NCBI GenBank assembly: GCA_026770585.1
Contig: MU646504.1
Coordinates: 301,607-314,032 of the forward strand
Source: Baffinella frigidus
Lineage: Eukaryota; Cryptophyceae; Cryptomonadales; Baffinellaceae
DNA length: 12,426 bases
Reading direction: 5' to 3'
In this document: positions 7,885 to 12,426 of the stretch, one piece after another
Layout of the letters: each line of letters opens with the position of its first letter
How positions within the stretch are numbered: the stretch's first letter is position 1
The notes under the pieces: model-generated
Database searches by the model: none
What the model was told of the DNA's origin: nothing
What the model saw: only the letters and a program-made list of their open reading frames with translations
Translations under genes and position numbers: made by a program

Positions 7885-8555
7885 AGGGAGGACTGGCACG
7901 CCAGTTCCTCCCATGTGGAGTACAAAGCCGAAACACCAACCCCTGAGCATCTGTTCCGCTCGGCTCCATCGCGCCCCGCGTACAGTTGCTTGGATTGTTT
8001 GCTGACGCTCGACGGCCTCTCCTGCTTGCCACGCGCGCGTCTAGCGCTTCACCGCCTCAGGGCGTGGTCATACAGGGGAGGACTGACAGCTAGGCGCTTG
8101 TACGGCCCATCCTGACTCGATAGAAGCCCTGCTCTGCTTGCGTGCGCGTCAACGCACTCCTCCTTCCTTGGTCGCACGCAGGGTTTACTCGCTGAGGATC
8201 AGGGCAGGTATTCCGAGGGGGAACTGGTGCTCCAGTTCCTCCCATGGTCGATTACACCTTCGCTACATCAACCCCTGGCAGTAGCTTCGCTGCTCCCCGC
8301 CGCGATGCCTGTGGCGCGCTTGTAGCGCGCCGAGGTTTGTGTACAGCTTGATGCTCTCTTTTGCCAGCCACGTGTGCGTCTAGCACTTCACCGCCATAGG
8401 GCGTGGCCACGCAAGGGAGGACAGACAGCTGTGCATTTTTTCGCGGTGATTCCTGACCTGTTAGAAGCGCTGCCCAGCTTGCGTGTGCGTCATAGCACTT
8501 CTCCTCTTTTGGACGCAAGCAGGGCTAGCAGCTAAGGTTCAGGGCATGCTAGTCA
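7885..8555. repeat. ~335-bp noncoding tandem duplication
   Basis: Copy one (about 7885-8215) and copy two (about 8216-8555) align over CCAGTTCCTCCCATG (7901, 8232), CCAACCCCTG, CACTTCACCGCC or CGCTTCACCGCC, AGGGCGTGG, GGGAGGAC(T/A)GACAGCT, TTCCTGACCTG or ATCCTGACTCG, TAGAAGC, and CTTGCGTG(C/T)GCGTCA. Each begins with a small palindrome (GGAACTGG-TGCT-CCAGTTCC in copy two). Open frames differ in strand between the copies, so coding is unlikely. A structured or regulatory role is possible but unproven. Confidence 0.85.
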
Positions 8556-8585
8556 GGCGGGACCTTAACGCATGTCTTGACATAA

Positions 8586-8680
8586 AGTTTAGGGTTTAGG
8601 GTTCAGGAAAAGGGGGTTAGGGTTTAGGGTTCAGGGTTCGGGGTTTAGAGTTTGGGGTGTAGTGTTTAGGCTTTAGGTTC
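8586..8680. repeat. Degenerate TTTAGGG array, right end of the inserted segment
   Basis: TTTAGGG units with many variants (TTCAGGG, TTCGGGG, TTTAGAG, TTTGGGG, TGTAGTG, TTTAGGC) include the shared marker TTCAGGAAAAGGGGG. Six bases further on is the 23-bp duplicated block and the last codons of the TPR-type fragment. Confidence 0.94.
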
Positions 8681-9347
8681 ATTTTTCTTCTCTCGGGCGC
8701 GGTGAAACATGCGACAGACAGCCGCGATGATTCGGCTGCGCTGCAAGCAAGGATCGGGCAGTGTGAAGGGGTTCCCAACTCGATTTGCAGATGCACGGGA
8801 CCTCGTGAAGGCGCGCAGAATAGAAGAGGCTGCGCACATCGTAGGAAAGATCCTTTCCCGACCACTCCTTGAACGCCTCTCGATAGCGCAGCACCATCAG
8901 CTCCGTCTCGTCGATCGCGTCTGTCTTGAAAAGCGCGTTGATCAACGGCTCCAGCGCGTGGATCACGTACCCAGGGTCGTCCAACCCGTTCAGCTGCGCC
9001 GCCTCCACCGCGGTTCGCAGCAGCGCCAACCCCTCCTCTTTGCGAGATTCCCCCATCGCCAAATTTCCCAACCCCATGCACGCCTGGCACTCCAACGAAA
9101 AGAACCCACTCGCTTCTTCGACCTTACGTGCCAGCGTATACCAACGAGAAGAGTTTTGTGGCTGGTCGACAAGGCTGCAGGCGGTCGCAATACCACAAAT
9201 TGTCTCGCCCTGGTCCCGGAAGCGCTTTAATGTGACGAGGAGTGGGAGGCGCCGTTCTTGTAGTCTAAGAAAAGAATGAAGATGGTCTTCACCCCCAGTT
9301 GCAGCGAATCCACGCAGGGCTAAAGGGGGGGGTATCCCGAAAGTCAC
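8679..9347 (-). CDS. TPR-type helical repeat protein, upstream fragment (partial)
   Basis: The minus-strand frame is open for 222 codons with GC-rich third positions typical of real coding here. Helical repeats are visible: FRDQGETICGIATACSL at about residues 42-58, RWYTLARKVEEASGFFSLE at about 67-85, the TPR-like ACMGLGNLAMGESRKEEG at about 88-105 followed by LALLRTAVEAAQL, and ALEPLINALFKTDAIDETE at about 131-149. These alternate small and bulky residues (A-x-x-G-L-G ... G-x-x-E-E-G-L-x-L-L-x-x-A) as in tetratricopeptide repeats, which are protein-interaction scaffolds. There is no ATG at the start. A strong acceptor-like stretch (CCCCCCCTTTAG, ending at 9320) suggests an internal exon from 9319. 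The frame stops at a TGA created just past the 23-bp duplicated block, at the edge of a TTTAGGG array, so the native 3' part is displaced to 7206-7517. The partner is unknown. Confidence 0.75.
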   Translation of the reverse strand: MTFGIPPPLALRGFAATGGEDHLHSFLRLQERRLPLLVTLKRFRDQGETICGIATACSLVDQPQNSSRWYTLARKVEEASGFFSLECQACMGLGNLAMGESRKEEGLALLRTAVEAAQLNGLDDPGYVIHALEPLINALFKTDAIDETELMVLRYREAFKEWSGKDLSYDVRSLFYSARLHEVPCICKSSWEPLHTARSLLAAQPNHRGCLSHVSPRPREEK

Positions 9348-9363
9348 TTTCGGCCACTTTCAG

Positions 9364-9392
9364 CTACATCTGATTTTACTACATCTGATTTT
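9364..9392. repeat. 15-bp tandem duplication
   Basis: CTACATCTGATTTT occurs at 9364-9377 and 9379-9392. Nearby, CACTTTCGGCCACTTTC and CGAAAGTGGCC (9344-9415) form an imperfect inverted pair. This spacer separates the divergent TPR-type fragment (-) and the hypothetical gene (+). Confidence 0.9.
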
Positions 9393-9853
9393 GGACGTGA
9401 CCACTCACGAAAGTGGCCCTGCCCTCCCCAAAGTTGATAAACGGCTCCAAGAACGCACTAATGGCTCCAAGAACGCTCACCAGATACCCTACCCAAGGGC
9501 CTGGCGTGGCCCAGCTGGTGCCCGATCGCGAATATTTGGATGGTCTTCTCGCAAATGGAATCTGGAACACCTTCCACCAGACCTTCCATGCGTCCCTCAC
9601 ACTCCAGGATTCTCCTCCAGTCCACTGAGACACATGCCTCTGTCACTTTCGCACGGATTGACTAAGCGTCGCCACAGTGTCTTCCATCACCCCTCCCCTG
9701 TCCTCCGCGGCGCTGGCTGCGACCAGATTCTCAGCGACCTCCCAGAGATGCCACCGCGTCACGAGATGCCACCGCGTCACCGCGCAAGGCGCCACACTCT
9801 GCCACGCGCCCCTAGAGAACAGGGTCTCACGTCCCCGAAAAGTTACCGCACAG

Positions 9854-10542
9854 GTTTGGGGCTTTGTGGCCAAGCCCTCGTCGAGCAGGCTGTCGACAAC
9901 GCTGTCCTCGACCTCGACGAGAACGGAAACATGTCGCAGATAGACGCCGCGAACACGCGCTGGAGACGTGCGCACAAGTTGGTGTCCGACTACAACGAAT
10001 TCATGCCGTTCAAGACCCAGATGAACACGGCCGTGGTCATTGTCTATTCAACGGACGCGGTTCGGCAAATCCTGCAGCAGCAGGTCTCGGACGACCGCGT
10101 GGTCTTCGACACCTTGTCCGAGGTGATGGTGTTCCCAATGGGCGAAGCCTACGTGTTGATCATGACAAGCGGCCCCAAGGTCAAGTCCACGCAAGATCAA
10201 ACTACCACCACGCCAAATGTCAAGGCCGGGAAACGCCCTCTTCAGTGGTACCTCGATTACTCGCCCCTCTTAGATGCAATTCTATTTCACCCACGCCCCC
10301 CCCTCTTACCGTCCTTTTATTATTGGTTCTGTTTAAGTTTCTATGTGCAGTCAAATGGCTCAAATGCCAGCCTTCCAAAAGGGAAGGCTATCGCCTTGAA
10401 GCTGGACGTGACTAGAAAAGCTCTCGATTTGTTTAACCCCTCGCTATCCGACCATGTGCTACACATTGTGTACGCACGGACCAGGGGCGTAAACGCCCCC
10501 AATAAGGGGGGAAAGGGGGGGAAAGGGAGGAGGTGCCTTTAG
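9854..10542 (+). CDS. Hypothetical protein, two candidate exons
   Basis: I do not recognise this protein. The best coding stretch is 9854-10179: codons mostly end in G or C, and the product is compact (VEQAVDNAVLDLDENG, WRRAHKLVSDYNEF, TAVVIVYSTDAVRQIL, VVFDTLSEVMVF, EAYVLIMTSG), suggesting an alternating beta/alpha domain. A GT at 10180 and a strong acceptor (TTCTATGTGCAG ending 10350) define a 171-bp candidate intron. Splicing is in phase 0 to a second exon ending at the TAG at 10540-10542. An acceptor-like ACCGCACAG ends at 9853. The frame is also open upstream to 9391, but that part contains repeats (an 18-bp tandem at 9745-9780, and two GGCTCCAAGAAC motifs at 9440 and 9461 that also occur inverted at 6112-6145) and looks noncoding. 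There is no convincing start codon, so an upstream exon is likely. Confidence 0.5.
10180..10350 (+). other. Candidate spliceosomal intron, 171 bp
   Basis: The donor AAG|GTCAAG is at 10179/10180. The acceptor follows a T-rich tract with TTCTATGTGCAG ending at 10350. Length divisible by three keeps the frame open if retained, but the peptide across it is proline- and threonine-rich, unlike its flanks. The call rests on splice-site-like sequence only. Confidence 0.5.
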
Positions 10543-10554
10543 GTCCTTTAGGTT

Positions 10555-10850
10555 TTAAATGCTCCCAACATATGCCAACGACACGCCCTTCCGTAGAAAG
10601 GACTGCAGAGAAAGCATTCTTGCTTTCGGATCGCGTTTAGCTCTCCAGTGCAGAGGCTCGTGAAGAGGGGATACAGGGTGAGTTCTTTGTGGGGTCTTTG
10701 AGGTGTCCCCAACTGGGAACGCGCTCGCAGACACACCGAACCCCAAGTCAGCCTTTATGAGGCTCATGGTATCCCATGGTTGGAGCATAAGAGCTCCAAC
10801 CACGGATACCCCAGATGTCCAGAGGGAACACGATTCCAATTTGTGAGAGG
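10555..10850 (-). pseudogene. Possible decayed protein-kinase C-lobe fragment
   Basis: The minus-strand frame reads S-L-W-T-S-G-V at about 10827-10807, resembling kinase subdomain IX (D-x-W-S-x-G) with the Asp replaced. The alternative frame over the same bases reads L-D-I-W, as if a small indel lies at the TCTGG-ACA-TCTGG repeat. About 65 residues later, RDPKARMLSLQSFLRKG (10638-10588) resembles subdomain XI with its conserved Arg. The helix between (SVVGALMLQPWD) fits helix F to the following loop. No APE motif, activation loop or N-lobe is visible. If it is a kinase at all, it is a fragment. Weak call based on motif spacing. Confidence 0.3.
10768..10810. repeat. Compact 18-19 bp stem-loop
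   Basis: The left arm GGTATCCCATGGTTGGAGC (10768-10786) pairs with the right arm GCTCCAACCACGGATACC (10793-10810) around a 6-nt ATAAGA loop, with only a bulge or mismatch at CCCAT versus CAC. It would be a very stable hairpin. It lies inside the kinase-like fragment, coding for its helix F region in the minus strand. Confidence 0.9.
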
Positions 10851-11019
10851 GATTGTGTGGGGGTGAGGTGAGATGAGCCAGACACTTCGTTATTTCCGTT
10901 ATTTCCGCCAAAGATGCAAACGCTACTTATTACGAACGAAGAACGAGCGAGGCTCACAACCTTTGTCGAACTTTGAGGGGGAACTCCGACAGATTTATCC
11001 CTTATCTGCCGAAAAAGGT

Positions 11020-11266
11020 ACGTGATCATTTTTTTTAGCAGGAATCAGGTCTAGGGATTCCAATTTAGCGGAGGACGGTTTTCCGGGTCTCATAAATCAG
11101 GAATTTCTCAATTCGTTGAGCACCAATTACTCAATTTGTTCAGCTTATTACTAACTACGCGAGCCTGACAAGCTGGTGTTTTTTTCATAATTTTCCATTA
11201 AGAGGCGGCCTAATTAGAAAATGCCAAAGTTGACATTTGAGCCTTTTGACGTCATATGACGTCATA
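11020..11266 (+). other. AT-rich spacer or candidate intron 3' end
   Basis: This is the most AT-rich unique stretch in the window. It has a direct repeat CTCAATT(C/T)GTT(G/C)AGC (11108, 11130), a perfect TACTAAC (11149-11155, the classic branch-point sequence), a T-run at 11178-11185 and possible acceptors ending near 11202 (CCATTAAG) and at 11267 (CATAG). Coding sequence of the zinc-finger region starts abruptly after it, lacking the first half of a RING domain, which would fit an upstream exon beyond this spacer. Confidence 0.35.
11247..11264. promoter_or_regulatory. Twin CRE-like palindromes TGACGTCA
   Basis: TGACGTCATATGACGTCA is a perfect 18-bp palindrome made of two TGACGTCA sites set 10 bp apart (one helical turn). 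TGACGTCA is the classic bZIP (CREB/ATF) binding site in animals, fungi and plants. It sits about 20 bp upstream of the first RING-like cysteine codon. It could be a promoter element if transcription starts here, or chance within an intron. Confidence 0.45.
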
Positions 11267-11267
11267 G

Positions 11268-11601
11268 GCAGCGACAGCCCTGCCTGTCCGTCGTGTCGGG
11301 AGGTCACGCACGAGAGCAAGCTCCAGCGCATCCGCCCGCTGGAGGCCATCATCGGGAAGCTACGGATGCGCTGCAGTCACGGTGAGGGCTGCCTCGCCCG
11401 TTTCGCAGTGGCGGATCTTGCCGTTCACCTGGGTGGAGCCGATTCCCTGCGCAAACCAAGGCTGCGAGAAGCGGGTGGCTCGCCAGGACATGCAGACGCA
11501 TGCGGAGGGCACCTGCAGCTTCAAGACCGCGTGCCCGCACTGCCTCATCCTCTGGAACGAGTGCCAACATGGCGTCGAACCGGCTCAGTTACCTTTCCCC
11601 G
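11268..11601 (+). pseudogene. RING/TRAF-type zinc-finger segment with one frame break
   Basis: From 11268, one frame gives CPSCRE (the last Cys pair of a RING finger; Cys codons at 11285 and 11294), then LQRIRPLEAIIGKLRMRC, GEGC and a V-A-D-L-A-V-H-L helix ending at 11431. The pattern C-x5-C-x11-H is that of a TRAF-type zinc finger. The next finger (PIPCANQGCEKRV, DMQTH, TCSFKTACPHC, 11436-11543) is in a frame shifted by one base, and the linking Cys expected after the His is missing, so there is a small indel at 11432-11436. RING-TRAF proteins usually act as E3 ubiquitin ligases or adaptors. The first RING half is absent. The frame is open to at least 11601, where a candidate donor (G|GTGAAC) could splice it to the histone doublet. 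It may be a real gene with a sequence error or a pseudogene. Confidence 0.65.
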
Positions 11602-11720
11602 GTGAACCCCACAACCCCGCTGCGGGGCAAGTGCGTGCGTGGGCCTGAGAGTACGCGAACCTGACTCTCGACGACGACCAGCTGCCTTCGATGACGCTCA
11701 CTACTTGCCCCCCATCGCAG
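11602..11720 (+). other. Candidate 119-bp intron joining zinc-finger and histone frames
   Basis: The donor CCCG|GTGAAC is at 11601/11602. The acceptor ACTTGCCCCCCATCGCAG ends at 11720 after a pyrimidine tract. Removal joins the single base left at 11601 to AT at 11721, restoring a GAT codon and entering the histone frame exactly. The retained sequence has no ATG in the histone frame. This is inferred from splice signals and phase only. Confidence 0.4.
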
Positions 11721-12328
11721 ATTTGGACTGGGCGCCGTTCGTCTACAAGGTGCTGGTTCAGGTTCACCCGGGGAGTGTTGACCACCCGGGTTTGGACATC
11801 ACGCCTTCTGCGCAGCTGGTTATGGAAGACATCATGGCAGACACCGCGGCGCGGCTTGTCGCAGCCGCCAGCCACTGTCGCAGCCGCCAGTGGTCTTGGC
11901 TGGCCAAGACCACCGGCAACTGCATCAACTTGGAGCGGATGGAGATGGCAGTGCGGCTTGTCCTCAAGCCTGAGCTGGCGAAGCACGGGCTCCATGAGGG
12001 GAACAAAGCCGTGGACAAATTCGGCGGGAACCTCAACCCGTTGGAAATCCCTGGGGAAATGTTGGTGGGGGAAAGCGCGGGCCTGCTGTTTCCGGTCGCG
12101 CAGGCTGGGGCGTTCGCGACGCTCATGTCGGGCATGGTCGTGGAGGGCTCGGCTGCGATCTTCCTTGCTGCCGTGCTGGAGTACATGACGGCTGAAATCA
12201 TGACGCTGTCTGGCAACGTCTGCAGAGATCTTGACAAGACCGCCGTGGAGCCCCGCCACATCTTGCTGGGCATCGGAGGCGACGCGGAGCTCGACGCCGT
12301 GTACCTCAAGCACAACGTATCGCCCTGA
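11721..12328 (+). CDS. Histone H2B-H2A doublet (two histone folds in one frame)
   Basis: Two histone folds follow each other with a linker of about 16 residues. Fold one is H2B: FVYKVLVQVHP, DITPSAQLVMEDIMADTAARL, then AVRLVLKPELAKHGLHEGNKAV (11726-12028). Fold two is H2A: AGLLFPV, then FLAAVLEYMTAEI, LSGNVCRD and EPRHILLGI-GGDAEL (12074-12304). Histone pairs build nucleosomes. H2B-H2A fusions in this order are known from Marseilleviridae, giant viruses of amoebae. Acidic-patch positions are mostly kept (VLEY and TAE glutamates, D and E of GGDAEL, both H2B glutamates). DNA-contact basics are mostly lost: the FPVGR Arg is Gln, the following R/K are A, T and M-like, the KKTR Arg is Ala, and the H2B L2 Arg is Gly. 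The H2A half is net acidic, and both basic tails are absent. H2B helix 2 carries an insertion of about 8-11 residues. The frame is open from 11606 with no ATG; I start at a candidate acceptor. It ends at TGA 6 bp before a CCCCAAA array. Confidence 0.85.
11858..11912. repeat. Direct plus inverted repeat inside the H2B half
   Basis: GTCGCAGCCGCCAG occurs at 11858-11871 and 11877-11890 (19-bp period). Directly after it, TGGTCTTGGC (11891-11900) and GCCAAGACCA (11903-11912) form a perfect 10-bp inverted repeat with a 2-nt loop. It coincides with extra residues (around SHCRSRQWSW) absent from canonical H2B helix 2. Confidence 0.93.
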
Positions 12329-12333
12329 ATCCG

Positions 12334-12426
12334 AAACCCCAAACCCCAAACCCCAGACCCCAAACCCCAAACCCCAAACCCCAAACCCCAAACCCCAAAC
12401 CCCAAACCCCAAACCCCAAACCCCAA
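12334..12426. repeat. (CCCCAAA)n array, runs off the window
   Basis: About 13 heptamers CCCCAAA with one CCCCAGA begin 6 bp after the histone stop codon. It is a variant of the CCCTAAA telomere-like unit, far more homogeneous than the other arrays. The minus strand (TTTGGGG)n could form G-quadruplexes. A GFGVWGL-repeat frame on the minus strand only translates the array. Confidence 0.97.

Larger units (their letters stand above)
7495..8708. mobile_element. Inserted segment with telomere-repeat ends and 23-bp target duplication
   Basis: A 23-bp block (7495-7517, containing TTCGGGCGCGGTGGAAC) is repeated with two mismatches at 8686-8708. The ~1.17 kb between begins and ends with TTTAGGG arrays in the same orientation. 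Both arrays carry the same non-telomeric sequence TTCAGGAAA(T/A)GGGGGTTAG (7596-7614, 8602-8620), so they are copies of one another and behave like direct terminal repeats. The interior is a ~335-bp noncoding tandem pair. The segment splits a TPR-type gene in frame. No integrase or reverse transcriptase is inside, so it would be non-autonomous, or a capture during break repair. Confidence 0.7.

Noticed and set aside
9391-9853. Upstream part of the 383-codon plus-strand frame as protein coding.
   Set aside because: It contains dispersed-repeat motifs and an 18-bp tandem, and has biased composition unlike the downstream exon; an acceptor-like site separates them.
10351-10415. Alternative last-exon frame KWLKCQPSKREGYRLEAGRD ending at 10415.
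   Set aside because: It needs a phase-1 donor that I could not find; the GT at 10180 gives phase 0 and the longer frame. Not excluded.
11585-12426. Two long minus-strand frames (220 and 275 codons) starting in a GFGVWGL repeat.
   Set aside because: They are antisense to the clearly recognisable histone doublet and begin in the CCCCAAA array; the sense strand explains the openness.
12334-12426. A true chromosome end at the right edge.
   Set aside because: The unit is CCCCAAA rather than the CCCTAAA of the other arrays, and C-rich repeats reading outward at the right end have the wrong polarity for a right-hand telomere, which would read TTTAGGG. Interstitial array preferred.

Overview
This looks like nuclear DNA from a eukaryote, probably a microbial one (an alga or other protist). 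It has no operon-like packing, it carries candidate GT-AG introns, and it is saturated with low-complexity DNA, tandem repeats, foldback repeats and interstitial arrays of the plant/algal-type telomere heptamer TTTAGGG/CCCTAAA. That heptamer occurs in land plants, many green algae, dinoflagellates, Chromera and some stramenopiles, so I do not name a species. I found no tRNA, rRNA, CRISPR array or reverse-transcriptase-like coding region.

Layout. Positions 1-7200 appear non-coding: microsatellites, a mosaic of short dispersed repeats, several inverted repeats, a 151-bp CCCTAAA insertion (3524-3674) with an 11-bp target duplication, and a ~650-bp palindrome whose outer arms are (CT)n and (GA)n (4644-5292). 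Positions 7206-9347 hold two minus-strand pieces of one TPR-type gene. They are separated by a ~1.2-kb segment that starts and ends with related TTTAGGG arrays and is flanked by a 23-bp near-identical duplication. Positions 9854-10542 (+) hold an unrecognised but coding-looking exon pair. Positions 10555-10830 (-) hold a weak, decayed protein-kinase-like fragment.

The most striking content is at 11268-12328 (+). A RING/TRAF-type zinc-finger stretch (with one frame break) is followed by a clear histone H2B-H2A doublet, both folds in one reading frame. A 119-bp candidate intron (11602-11720) would join the zinc-finger frame to the histone frame in phase. H2B-then-H2A is the order known from the histone doublets of Marseilleviridae, giant viruses of amoebae. 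Here most DNA-contact arginines are replaced and the H2A half is acidic, while most acidic-patch residues are kept. The sequence then runs directly into a CCCCAAA array at the window end.

The genes do not form an evident pathway. The common theme is coding fragments lying against telomere-like arrays, several of which carry the signature of insertions.
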